A stretch of DNA of 64,000 nt from the NCBI GenBank assembly GCA_041393395.1, contig JAWKKG010000002.1:248001-312000 (forward strand), given 5' to 3'. The notes under the pieces were generated by a model. The model saw only the letters and a list, made by a program, of their open reading frames with translations. It was not told where the DNA came from and ran no database searches. Positions within the stretch are counted from its first letter, which is position 1, and the number at the start of each line of letters is the position of its first letter. Below are positions 51,270 through 59,544 of the stretch, in pieces. The position numbers and the translations under genes are program-made. This stretch comes from JAGQIB01 sp041393395 (GTDB lineage Bacteria; ARS69).

Positions 51270-52370
51270 ATGAAGCTCTCCGACCTCGGGGAAAGCGGGA
51301 TCCTCGGACTCTTCCGCGAATGGGCGGGCGAGGCGGGTGGCCCCGTGGTCCTCGGCGTGGGCGACGACGCCGCGATCCTCGCGCCGTCCGGCGAGCGCGA
51401 GATCGTCGTGTCCACCGATGCGTGGGTGGACGGCGTCCACTTCTCGCGCGACTACCTCACCCCCGACGAGATCGGTCACCGCGCGATGGCGGGATCGCTC
51501 TCGGACCTCGCGGCGATGGGGGCGGAGGGCCAGGCCGCCTTCGTGAACGTGCACGCACCGGCGGACCTCACACTCGATTTCCTGCGCCGCGCGTACCTCG
51601 GCCTCGAGCGGGTCGCCGGTCCGTGCGGGGTGCGCATCGCGGGCGGCGACACCGTGCGCGGCGAGCTCGCGTTCGACATCACGGTGATCGGAACCGTCGC
51701 GGCCGGCGCCGCATTCCGACGTGACGGCGCCGAGCCGGGCGATGTCATCGTCGTGTCCGGCGTGCTCGGCGGCAGCGAGATCGGGCGTCGCCTCCTCGCG
51801 GGTCAGATCCGCGAGTCGATGCCGGATCGGCTCCGCGTCGAAGCGGAGAGGGCCCACCGGGCACCGCTGCCGCGTTTCGACGTCGTGCGGTTGCTCCACT
51901 CGCTCGTGCGCCGGGAGGTCGACGTGGAGGCGGCCGAGGAGACGGTGCAATCCGTGCGCCCGACCGCCGCGATGGACATCTCCGACGGTCTCGGCATCGA
52001 TCTGCTCCGCCTGTGCGAGGCGAGCCACGTCGGATGTCGGATCGACGCGCGCAGTCTCCCCGTGCATCCCGCACTGCATCGCATCGCGCGTCTCGAGAAG
52101 CGTCGTGTGGCGGATGCGGTGCTCGCGTCCGGCGAGGACTTCGAGCTGCTGTTCACGATTGCGCCCGAGCACGAGGAGCTGCTGTTCGCGGCGGCGCGGA
52201 AGGCGTCGATCTCGCTCACGACGATCGGCACGATCGAGGAGATCCGCGACGGCACGACGATCGTCCACGAGACCGGCGACGAGGAGACGCTCACACCGGT
52301 GGGATGGGATCACTTCCGGACGGCGGACGCGGACACGCCCGCGCGATCGCCCCGACCAGAACGGCCGTAA
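51270..52370 (+). CDS. thiL: Thiamine-monophosphate kinase
   Basis: A 366-aa kinase that converts thiamine phosphate to thiamine pyrophosphate. Motifs are LGVGDDAAIL, VVSTDAWVDGVHFSR, the Mg-binding GGDT, ITVIGTV, and MDISDGLGIDLLRL, ending in the conserved GWDHF. The residues after GWDHF form a short tail with no family conservation. That tail overlaps by 80 nt the 3' end of the CPBP gene on the other strand (52291-52370). Same operon as nnr. Confidence 0.95.
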   Translation: MKLSDLGESGILGLFREWAGEAGGPVVLGVGDDAAILAPSGEREIVVSTDAWVDGVHFSRDYLTPDEIGHRAMAGSLSDLAAMGAEGQAAFVNVHAPADLTLDFLRRAYLGLERVAGPCGVRIAGGDTVRGELAFDITVIGTVAAGAAFRRDGAEPGDVIVVSGVLGGSEIGRRLLAGQIRESMPDRLRVEAERAHRAPLPRFDVVRLLHSLVRREVDVEAAEETVQSVRPTAAMDISDGLGIDLLRLCEASHVGCRIDARSLPVHPALHRIARLEKRRVADAVLASGEDFELLFTIAPEHEELLFAAARKASISLTTIGTIEEIRDGTTIVHETGDEETLTPVGWDHFRTADADTPARSPRPERP

Positions 52371-53115
52371 CCGCCGCCCCCACGAACCCGGCCGCGAGCG
52401 ACGTCTCGGTCTTCGTGCCCCACTCCGCGGCGCTGCCGTCTCCCAGATTCGCGAGCACCACGATCGACGAGTTCGACACGAGGTGTGCGACCACGCCCGG
52501 CCACACGCTGCCCGTACGTCGTGCGATCCAACCGAGCAGCAGGCCGAGCAACGTCGCGGGGATCGCCCGCGCGGGTCCGTGCACGAGTCCGAACGCCACC
52601 GCCTGCGTCGCGATCGCCGCCGCGCCCGGCAACGTCCGCTCGAGCGCGCGCTGCAGAAGTCCGCGGTACAGCCACTCCTCCCCGATCGCGGGCACCAGTG
52701 CCGCGGCGGCCCACGCCACGAGGACGTCGGCCGCTCCGGTCCCGCGCACGAGGCCGATCACCCATTGCTGTTCCGGGAGATCCGCGGGCACGATCCGATG
52801 CCCGATCCCGATCGCCACCGGCATCGCCGTGATCAAGGCCGCCGCGGCGAGCGGGAACACCCGCGCCGGCGCCCCGCCGAGCCGCAACACGTCCCGCGGA
52901 CTTCCGACCACTTGCGCCAGCCGCCACGTGGGGTACAGCAGGAACAGCAGCCCGCTGACCAGGATCGCCACCGCCGGCCGTCCCCAGCCCGCCACGAGCA
53001 GCGCCGTGCCGGCCTGGTGCAGGACCAGGATCGCGGCCGCGAGCACGAGCGCGAGGCCGGCCCGGTGCGGGCCGCGGGGGGTCGGGGCCGCCGGGGCAGC
53101 CGTTTCGGGTTCCAT
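52291..53115 (-). CDS. CPBP-family intramembrane glutamic endopeptidase
   Basis: A 274-aa membrane protein with about seven hydrophobic segments and the CPBP (Rce1/Abi) signature: motif 1 EEWLYRGLLQRAL with the catalytic Glu pair and Arg, motif 2 AVAFGLVHGP with the conserved His, and a third polar motif (LVSNSSIVVLAN). Members are intramembrane proteases of diverse roles. Convergent to thiL with an 80-nt overlap. The ATG at 53115 is the best start by topology, but no ribosome-binding site is seen in front of it. Confidence 0.85.
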   Translation of the reverse strand: MEPETAAPAAPTPRGPHRAGLALVLAAAILVLHQAGTALLVAGWGRPAVAILVSGLLFLLYPTWRLAQVVGSPRDVLRLGGAPARVFPLAAAALITAMPVAIGIGHRIVPADLPEQQWVIGLVRGTGAADVLVAWAAAALVPAIGEEWLYRGLLQRALERTLPGAAAIATQAVAFGLVHGPARAIPATLLGLLLGWIARRTGSVWPGVVAHLVSNSSIVVLANLGDGSAAEWGTKTETSLAAGFVGAAVTAVLVGAIARACPRPPSGSDPIPPV

Positions 53116-53151
53116 GGGGGGAACTTAGGGGGACCGGAACGCCCCCACAAG

Positions 53152-53178
53152 GCCACCCCGCTGGCGATCCGGGGTGGC
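53152..53178. repeat. Perfect 9-bp hairpin in the divergent region
   Basis: GCCACCCCG (53152-53160) and CGGGGTGGC (53170-53178) with a 9-nt loop, between the CPBP gene (-) and a secreted protein gene (+). It overlaps the probable promoter area, so an operator is more likely than a terminator. Confidence 0.4.
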
Positions 53179-53184
53179 GTTCTC

Positions 53185-53221
53185 TACACTGAGGGTTGTG
53201 GTGCGGAAAGTGTGTTTCCGC
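53185..53221 (+). promoter_or_regulatory. Possible -10 element and leader hairpin for the beta-propeller gene
   Basis: TACACT at 53185-53190 repeats the -10 seen at 873 and 15041, with only a weak -35 (TGGCGA). Downstream GCGGAAA (53203-53209) and TTTCCGC (53215-53221) form a hairpin at the start of a leader of about 160 nt. Confidence 0.35.
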
Positions 53222-53358
53222 GAACCGGGTGCCCCGCGACCCCCGATCGATGTCATCATCGGCTATCCAGCGTACCCTCTCCGCGCAACGCAACCGGCGG
53301 CTGGACCGGCGTTCGAGCCAGACACAATTTGCGAACCACCCTCCTCGGGAAACGGAAG

Positions 53359-54585
53359 ATGTCCGTGTGGAAGCGTAGCCTGCTCCTGACTGCACTGCTG
53401 GTGCTGCCCCTCCCCGCGTTCGCGGAGGAAGGCAACGGGTTGATCGGGAGCTGGACGCTCGTGTGGAAGATGGGCGACGGCCGGCCGGTGAACCGGTTCC
53501 GCGACGTCGTCGGACCGGACGCGACGTTTCCACTCGCGTCGCGGATCGTGCGGGCGGACGGGGGCGGGCGATTCCTCGCGTTCCTGGACGCGGACGGGGA
53601 GACGGACGAGCTGATCGAGCTGGATCCGCGGGAAGAGGTGCTGGTCGCGGATCGGGGCGACGCGTGGCTCACGTGGACACGCGATCCGGTGCACCGCGAC
53701 CGGGCGACGTTCCGGTACCACGTCCGGAGCGCGCCGGAGCCCGTGTGGGAGGCAACCGGACAGGGTGAGCCGATGCTGCTCGCGGACGACGGTTCGTTGT
53801 TCCTGCTCGCGAGCCAGGAGGTCTCGTACGATCTCTTCGCGCGCGCGACGATGGACGACGCGGGGAAGACGCAGCTCGTGGGGTCGGCGGGCGACGTTCG
53901 GGTCGAGCTGCCGATCCGTCCGGCGTTCGCTGCGTTCACCGGAGACGGCGACGAGATCGTGCTGCTGCGTGATCGCGAGTTGCTCGTGCTGCGCCGCGAC
54001 GGGACGGTCGCCTGGGACGCGGTGTTGCCGGTCGATCATCTCGTGGCGCGGGATGGCCGGGCGTCGCTGCAGGCGGCCGCGGGTCGGATCGCGGTGTCGG
54101 GCACCGGAGAGGAACCGGGAGCGCGCCCCGCGTGGTCCATGTACCCGGTGCGCACGGGATGGATCCTCATGTTCGACGACGACGGACACGAGACGTGGCG
54201 CGCGCGTCAACCGGACGACGAGTCGCTCTGGTTCCAGATCACGCCGGCGCTCTCGGAGGACGGTCGCATGCTCGCGACCGTGCATTCGGACGGTGGCGAG
54301 GTCGTCGTGCGCGCGTGGGATGCCGCGACGGGCGACCGTCTGTGGACGCGACGGGAAGCGCGGCGGGTCGGCGTTCAGAGTCTCTCGTGGTCTCCGGACG
54401 GGAGCCATCTCCTGATGGCGAACGGCGACGATCGCACGCAGATCAAGGTGTGGGACGCCTCCGGTCAGGTGGTGTGGGAAGGAATGCTGCCGTTCACGTC
54501 GCGCGTGCCGCGCCTGCTCCCCGGCGGAGTGCTCGTCGCGGAGCGCTGGATCGTGCACCTGACCTGGGACGAACCGGGCACCTGA
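53359..54585 (+). CDS. Secreted beta-propeller protein (WD40/PQQ-like)
   Basis: A 408-aa protein with a signal peptide (LLLTALLVLPLPAFAEE). The mature part consists of repeated blade-like units with Asp-rich turns: SWTLVWKMGDG, FTGDGDEIVLLRDRELLVL, WILMFDDDGHETWRARQP, VRAWDAATGDRLWTRREA, LSWSPDGSHLLMANGD and IKVWDASGQVVWEG. This is a WD40- or PQQ-like propeller without clear metal or cofactor residues. It probably binds a protein or carbohydrate outside the cytosol. AAACGGAAG before the ATG is a weak ribosome-binding site. It stands alone between a divergent protease gene and another secreted protein. Confidence 0.75.
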   Translation: MSVWKRSLLLTALLVLPLPAFAEEGNGLIGSWTLVWKMGDGRPVNRFRDVVGPDATFPLASRIVRADGGGRFLAFLDADGETDELIELDPREEVLVADRGDAWLTWTRDPVHRDRATFRYHVRSAPEPVWEATGQGEPMLLADDGSLFLLASQEVSYDLFARATMDDAGKTQLVGSAGDVRVELPIRPAFAAFTGDGDEIVLLRDRELLVLRRDGTVAWDAVLPVDHLVARDGRASLQAAAGRIAVSGTGEEPGARPAWSMYPVRTGWILMFDDDGHETWRARQPDDESLWFQITPALSEDGRMLATVHSDGGEVVVRAWDAATGDRLWTRREARRVGVQSLSWSPDGSHLLMANGDDRTQIKVWDASGQVVWEGMLPFTSRVPRLLPGGVLVAERWIVHLTWDEPGT

Positions 54586-54647
54586 TCCCGCCCGCCCGAT
54601 CTCCTCTCCGCCGACGTGCGACCGGTGGCTCCCCGGCCCGGACGCCC

Positions 54648-54676
54648 TTGACGAAGTCGCGATTCATCCGAAGAGT
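54648..54676 (+). promoter_or_regulatory. Possible promoter for the T9SS-like sorted protein
   Basis: TTGACG (54648-54653), 17-nt spacer, then the poor -10 AAGAGT (54671-54676). Confidence 0.35.
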
Positions 54677-54729
54677 CGATTCGACGCGCTCCCGCCGTGT
54701 GCCACTCCCCAGTGCCGCGGCCAGCTATC

Positions 54730-54755
54730 GGATCTCCGGCCTTCGCCGGAGATCC
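54730..54755 (+). repeat. Perfect 11-bp hairpin next to a ribosome-binding site
   Basis: GGATCTCCGGC (54730-54740) and GCCGGAGATCC (54745-54755) with the tetraloop CTTC. It ends one base before the GGAGG ribosome-binding site (54757-54761) of the next gene. It may insulate or regulate translation. Confidence 0.55.
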
Positions 54756-54767
54756 CGGAGGTGTGCC

Positions 54768-56072
54768 ATGAACGATCCGAGGATTCCATTCCAGGTCGCC
54801 CGCGCCGCGAGACGTCGCCCGCGCGGATCCGTGTTCGCGATGGTGGCCGGCGCGACGCTGCTGGGGGCGACGTCGCCTGCGGCCGCCCGCGCCCCGGGTG
54901 CGCCGTTGGATGAGGAAGGCCGCCGCGGACTCGCGGGCGAGCACTCGATGTGCGGCGTGCCGGTGTACGTGCTCGACGCCGGGACGCTCCAGAACTACCA
55001 GACGCCGAGCCCGTCTTGGGACTTCCGGTTGAACGCGGGACTCTGGGTCGGTGCGATCGCGGATCGTGGCGCCGGCGACGAGACCACGGTGTCCACGACG
55101 TTCTTCAACCAGGAGTTCACGTCCGTGCCGGCACCCGCGGCTTCCCGCGTTCTCGGACGACCCGACTCGAGGGTTCCGAGCCTCGCGCTCGACTACGTGG
55201 ACACGATTCCGAATGACTTCTATCCCGATCACCGCCCGCTCGGACTGTCCGTGCACCAGGAGTCCGGCGAGGTGCAGTCTTCGTCGGGGTTGCACTGGAT
55301 CGATCTGAAGTACCGGATCCGCAACATCTCGCCGGAGCTCACGCCGGGAGGATGGCCGCTCCGGATGGTCTACGTGGGAATCCTGGCGGACCCGGACGTG
55401 GGCACCGCCACCTCGGCGCATCCCTGGACCGACGACCGGGGCGCGTTCGCACCCGCCCGCGGAACCGGGCAGGGCGAGGTGCCGGGAGCGTCGCGCGGCG
55501 ATCTCGCCTACGTCTTCGACGACCCCTACCTCGGCGCGGACAACGTGACGACGCAGGTCGGCGTCGCGTTGCTCGGGAATCGCGCCCATCGGTTCGCCAC
55601 GTGGAGCTTCCAGGATGACCCCATGACGGACATCGACCGGTACGCGCGGATGCGCGGTGACTCGGACGACGTCCCCACGATCGATCCGCCGAGTGCCCAG
55701 TCCGGGGATCAGCGCATCCTGATCGCGGTCGGACCGTTCGAAATGCTGGCTCCGGGTGAGGAGATCACGTTCGCGGCGTCGCTCGTGTGCGGGGAACTCG
55801 GGCCGTCGCCGATCCCGATCGTGCTCGGAGAGTCTCCCGCCTCGTCGCGCCTCGCCGATCGCGTGGTGTCCCCGGGAGCGAACGAGCTTTCGTTCTCGAC
55901 ACTCCCGAACGACGACTCCGGCGTGGAGATCTGGGACGTGTCCGGCCGCAAGCTCGCGGACGTCGATCCGGGACGCGCGTGGAATCTGCGGGCGAACGGT
56001 CGCGTCGTTCCGGCCGGAGTGTACTTCTACCGTGCGAGCGGGAGCCTGGGCCGAATCATCGTCGTTCGCTGA
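54768..56072 (+). CDS. Secreted protein with FlgD/T9SS-like C-terminal sorting domain
   Basis: A 434-aa protein with a long signal peptide (residues 1-47, ending in AAARAPG). The main domain is unrecognised and has no hydrophobic segments (GVPVYVLDAGTLQNYQTPSP, LRMVYVGILADPDVGTATSA). The last 65 residues match the Ig-like fold used as a FlgD-like or type IX secretion C-terminal signal: VEIWDVSGRKLADVDPGR, then PAGVYFYRASGSLGRIIVVR. Proteins with this domain are carried across the outer membrane by type IX secretion in Bacteroidetes and are abundant in other FCB genomes. No type IX machinery gene lies here. GGAGG 6 nt before the ATG fixes the start. Confidence 0.75.
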   Translation: MNDPRIPFQVARAARRRPRGSVFAMVAGATLLGATSPAAARAPGAPLDEEGRRGLAGEHSMCGVPVYVLDAGTLQNYQTPSPSWDFRLNAGLWVGAIADRGAGDETTVSTTFFNQEFTSVPAPAASRVLGRPDSRVPSLALDYVDTIPNDFYPDHRPLGLSVHQESGEVQSSSGLHWIDLKYRIRNISPELTPGGWPLRMVYVGILADPDVGTATSAHPWTDDRGAFAPARGTGQGEVPGASRGDLAYVFDDPYLGADNVTTQVGVALLGNRAHRFATWSFQDDPMTDIDRYARMRGDSDDVPTIDPPSAQSGDQRILIAVGPFEMLAPGEEITFAASLVCGELGPSPIPIVLGESPASSRLADRVVSPGANELSFSTLPNDDSGVEIWDVSGRKLADVDPGRAWNLRANGRVVPAGVYFYRASGSLGRIIVVR

Positions 56073-56088
56073 TGCGTCGTCTCGCGGG

Positions 56089-56120
56089 CGGGCGGCCTCC
56101 GATCCGGGGCCGACCGCCCG
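56089..56120. terminator. Candidate bidirectional hairpin between convergent genes
   Basis: CGGGCGG (56089-56095) and CCGCCCG (56114-56120) with a possible inner GGCC/GGCC pair. It lies in the 85-bp gap between two convergent genes. No T-run on either strand. Confidence 0.35.
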
Positions 56121-56157
56121 GACCTCGAATCAGCGAAAGGAGTCGGGGTTGCGCCGC

Positions 56158-57846
56158 TCACGCGCCCGCGGGTTCCTTCGGCTCCACCATCAGGACCTTC
56201 TCGCGCATGATGGACGCGGTCCCTGCCGGCGCGCCGCGCGGCTTCCGCACGTAGCGCTTCTCGCAGTACGACACCGGAACGAGCCGGCTGTTGCGCGCCT
56301 TGGAGTGGAACGCCGCGATGGACGCGGCCATCTCCAGGATCTCCTTGGGCGGCTCGCCCTTGCCGGAGTTCATGCGCAGGACCGTGTGGCTTCCTTGTGC
56401 GCCGCGGGCATGGAACCACAGGTCCTTGTTCGAGGCGCGGCGATGGGAGAGCTCGTCGTTCTGGCGCGCGTTGCGACCGACCCACACGACCCACCCGCCG
56501 GGCAGGTCGTACACGCGCGGCTGGAACCCTTCGGGCAGAGAGGGGTGCCGCTCCGCTTCCGGCTTCGCGGCGACCGTCTTCGTCGGCTTCGCGCTGAGCA
56601 GAGACGACGCGAACTCCGCGGCGAGCGCGCGAAGGTCCTCCGGGGCCGGGTCGGCTTCGAGCGCGGCGAGTCCGCGATCGACGTCCGCGAGCTCCGTCTG
56701 CTGGATCGACTTCTGGGCGAGAAGCTCGTCGAGGCCGCGCGCGGCGCGCCGGGACTTCTTGAACATCGCCTCCACGTTCGCGGCGGCGTCGAGCTTCGGA
56801 TCCAGCGCGATCTCGACTTCGCCGGCTCCATCGAATCGGGGGAGACGGACACGGTTCATGCCGCGACGAAGCTGCCCCTGATGCGCGGCGAGGAGCTCGG
56901 CGCTGGCGCGGAGCTCCTCGGCGCGCCCGGAATCGGCGAGACGGGACTCGATCTGCTGCAGCGCCTTCGCGGCCCGCCCGCGCCGGCGAACGAGGACGCG
57001 CCGGAGATCCGTGGCGAGAGAATCCGTGGCTTCCTCGCGCTCGCGTGCGCGATACCAGCGGTCGACCGTCGCGTGCGGGTCGGGGTCGCGGATCACCTCG
57101 AGCCCCGGAACGTCGCCCGGATCTCCCGGGACCAGGAAGAGCTCGTCGTCGGCGGCGCGGAGGAGATGGGGAACCGGTCGGGCCGCGGCGGCAGCGAGGC
57201 GGAGCAGCAGCGCCGGAACCTCGGCGCCGGCCGCCTCGAAGGCGCGGAGGAATCCCTGGGCTCCGCCGCCCCAGGCGCGCGGAATACGGCGGTGAAACGG
57301 GGCGTCCGGCGGCGTGGCGTCGAGGCGTTCGCGGAGGATCGCCTCGGTCACGTCGGCGAGGCCGCGGCCGGGCGCGCTCTCCGGCGCGACGTACGGTTGT
57401 CCCGACGTGATCGTCCGCCCTCGATCGCCGCCGAAATCGCGGAGTGTCCAAAGCACGCGATCCTCGTTGCCCACGAGGATCACGTTGGCGAAGCGCGGGA
57501 TCAGCTCGACCACGAGGCGGGGCCGGGTGTGACGTTGCTCCTCGTTCTCGAACTCGAGGATCACGATCCGCTCGCCGGCCGGCTGGCCGACGTGCACGAG
57601 CCGCGATCGCTTGAGCGGTTCCCCGAGCGCCGACGGGGCGGGCCGGGGCTCCCCGAGCGGCGGCGGGCGCCCGATCAGCCCCACGCGGGAGAGCTCGGGA
57701 TGGGCGGACAGGAACAGCAGTCGCCGGGACCCGCCGAACCGGAGGAGGACCCCCGTCCGGCCGACCAATTCCACCTTGGTGACCGGTCGTCCGCGGAGCT
57801 CCTCCGCGAGACCGGGCAGCAGCGACTGCAGGATCAGGGCGTCCAT
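56158..57846 (-). CDS. rqcH: NFACT protein RqcH (ribosome-associated quality control)
   Basis: A 562-aa NFACT-family protein. RqcH binds obstructed 50S subunits with peptidyl-tRNA and adds Ala tails to the stalled chain. The NFACT-N domain spans about residues 1-180 (LLFLSAHPELSRVGL, LVVELIPRFANVILV). The helical coiled-coil part spans about 250-420, and the C-terminal NFACT-R domain (about 440-560) carries the family hallmark DLWFHARGAQGSHTVLRM. The start at 57846 is chosen because GGAGGAGCCG precedes that ATG; an in-frame upstream codon would add a Pro-rich stretch. The D-R pair needed by Bacillus RqcH (D97-R98) appears here as E92-R93. Divergent from yicC; in Bacillus the homologue yloA is next to yloC. 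Confidence 0.9.
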   Translation of the reverse strand: MDALILQSLLPGLAEELRGRPVTKVELVGRTGVLLRFGGSRRLLFLSAHPELSRVGLIGRPPPLGEPRPAPSALGEPLKRSRLVHVGQPAGERIVILEFENEEQRHTRPRLVVELIPRFANVILVGNEDRVLWTLRDFGGDRGRTITSGQPYVAPESAPGRGLADVTEAILRERLDATPPDAPFHRRIPRAWGGGAQGFLRAFEAAGAEVPALLLRLAAAAARPVPHLLRAADDELFLVPGDPGDVPGLEVIRDPDPHATVDRWYRAREREEATDSLATDLRRVLVRRRGRAAKALQQIESRLADSGRAEELRASAELLAAHQGQLRRGMNRVRLPRFDGAGEVEIALDPKLDAAANVEAMFKKSRRAARGLDELLAQKSIQQTELADVDRGLAALEADPAPEDLRALAAEFASSLLSAKPTKTVAAKPEAERHPSLPEGFQPRVYDLPGGWVVWVGRNARQNDELSHRRASNKDLWFHARGAQGSHTVLRMNSGKGEPPKEILEMAASIAAFHSKARNSRLVPVSYCEKRYVRKPRGAPAGTASIMREKVLMVEPKEPAGA

Positions 57847-57937
57847 CGGCTCCTCCGGGCGGGGCATTCTCCCCGGAACCGGGCCGGGCGGCAACCCGGG
57901 GTCGGGGCCCGCGCCGCCGGTCGGCGCCGCGCCGGCC

Positions 57938-57967
57938 TTGACCGTGCCTCGCGCATCCCGGTACCCT
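57938..57967 (+). promoter_or_regulatory. Predicted promoter for the yicC-gmk-rpoZ-coaBC unit
   Basis: TTGACC (57938-57943), 18-nt spacer, then TACCCT (57962-57967). The start near 57974 leaves a leader of about 33 nt. Confidence 0.55.
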
Positions 57968-58006
57968 GCCGGATTCGATTCCGTCGCGAGAGATCAGGGG
58001 GGCGCC

Positions 58007-58885
58007 GTGACCCGCAGCATGACCGGTTTCGGGGCCGCCGAGGTGACCCGGAACGGGATTCTCGTGAAGGTCGAGCTGCGCTCGGTGAACCATCGCTTCT
58101 TCGATCCGTCGATCCGGATCTCTCGCGACTGGTCCGGGTTGGAGTCGACGGTCAAGGACCTGCTGAAGGAGGGCGTCGCGCGCGGCCGGGTGACCGCCTC
58201 CGTGGATGTCGCGGCGGAGAGTGGCGGCGAGCGGCTCGTGATCGACGAGACGCTGGCCGACGAGTACCGCACGGTCCTGCGCGGACTCGCCGAGCGTCAC
58301 GGCCTGGACCCGACGTTGCGCGCGTTCGAGCTCCTGCAGGTCCCCGATCTGGTCCGGCGGGAGACGCGCGTCCTGGAAGAGGCCGACGTCACCGCGGCAC
58401 TCGGCGAAGCGGTGCGCGCGGCGCTCGCCCAGCTCGAGGCGATGAGGGCACGGGAAGGTCAGGCGCTTGCGAAGGATCTGTCGGCGCGTCTCGAGCGGAT
58501 CGAGGCGACGCTGGATCGGGTGGAGGCCGAGGCGCGGGGCGCCGCGGAAGCGCAGCGGGATCGTCTGCGCGAGCGGGTCCAGGCGCTGGTTCCGGACGGC
58601 GTGACTCCGGATCCGGAACGTCTCGCCACCGAGATCGCGCTGCTGGCCGAGAAGGCCGACGTGACGGAGGAGCTCGTTCGTTTCCGTGCGCACGATCGCG
58701 CGTTCGCGAGCTTCCTCGAGAGCGGGGATCCCGTCGGGAAGCGGCTGGATTTCCTGCTGCAGGAGATGAACCGGGAGGCGAACACGATCGGCTCGAAGTC
58801 GTCGTCCGCCGCCATTGCGCACCTGGTCGTGGAGCTCAAGGAAGAGATCGAGCGGCTCCGCGAGCAGGTGCAGAACATCGAATGA
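58007..58885 (+). CDS. yicC: YicC/YloC-family endoribonuclease
   Basis: A 292-aa protein with the YicC layout: the N-terminal SMTGFGAAE motif, ELRSVNHRFFDPSIRI, a middle helical region, and the C-terminal DUF1732 part (KRLDFLLQEMNREANTIGSK, then VELKEEIERLREQVQNIE). Members are endoribonucleases, with YicC of E. coli linked to sRNA decay. GTG start with AGGGGGG upstream. The order yicC-gmk-rpoZ-coaBC is widely conserved. ATGA overlap with gmk. Confidence 0.93.
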   Translation: MTRSMTGFGAAEVTRNGILVKVELRSVNHRFFDPSIRISRDWSGLESTVKDLLKEGVARGRVTASVDVAAESGGERLVIDETLADEYRTVLRGLAERHGLDPTLRAFELLQVPDLVRRETRVLEEADVTAALGEAVRAALAQLEAMRAREGQALAKDLSARLERIEATLDRVEAEARGAAEAQRDRLRERVQALVPDGVTPDPERLATEIALLAEKADVTEELVRFRAHDRAFASFLESGDPVGKRLDFLLQEMNREANTIGSKSSSAAIAHLVVELKEEIERLREQVQNIE

Positions 58886-59544
58886 AGAAGCGACCCGGAT
58901 TCCCGCTGGTGCTGTCCGGTCCTTCGGGGGCGGGCAAGAGTTCCGTCGCGGCCTGGCTGCTGGAAAACGAACCGGGCGCGATGCTCTCGATCTCGTGCAC
59001 GACGCGCGGCCGCCGCGGACAGGAAGTCGAGGGAATCGACTACTTCTACGTGGGGGAGAGCGACTTTCTCGCACGAAGGGACCGCGGGGAGTTCGTCGAG
59101 TGGGCGCTGGTCCACGGGAACCTGTACGGCACGCCGGCCAGCTTCCTGGATCAGCGCATCGGAGAGGGAAAGGTCGTGCTGCTGGACATCGACGTCCAGG
59201 GCGCGATGCAGATCCGCGCCCGACGCAAGGACGCGGTGTTGATCTTCCTGATGCCGCCGTCGCTGGCGGCCCTGGAGGAGCGGCTCCGCGGCCGGCACAC
59301 GGATGCGGAAGACGTGATCGAGCGACGTTTGAAGGCGGCGCGTCGCGAGATGGCCACGGCGGCCGCCTATGATTACGTGGTCGTGAACCACGATCTCGAG
59401 ACGACCCGGGAGACGGTCCGCGCGATCGTCACCGCCGAACGAAGTCGGGCGGCCCGGATGCTGTCGGACGAATACGTGGACGAGGAGCCGATCCTCGCCG
59501 CAGCACGCACGGAACCACCCGCGCAAGGAGAGGAATCCCGATGA
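58882..59544 (+). CDS. gmk: Guanylate kinase
   Basis: A 220-aa kinase making GDP from GMP and ATP. The P-loop GPSGAGKSS is at residues 13-21. The GMP-binding region follows (SCTTRGRRGQEVEGIDYFYV), then GEFVEWALVHGNLYGT and LLDIDVQGAMQIR. The C-terminal 25 residues are an Ala/Pro/Glu-rich tail beyond the usual end. Overlaps yicC and rpoZ by 4 nt each (ATGA). Confidence 0.95.
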   Translation: MKKRPGFPLVLSGPSGAGKSSVAAWLLENEPGAMLSISCTTRGRRGQEVEGIDYFYVGESDFLARRDRGEFVEWALVHGNLYGTPASFLDQRIGEGKVVLLDIDVQGAMQIRARRKDAVLIFLMPPSLAALEERLRGRHTDAEDVIERRLKAARREMATAAAYDYVVVNHDLETTRETVRAIVTAERSRAARMLSDEYVDEEPILAAARTEPPAQGEESR

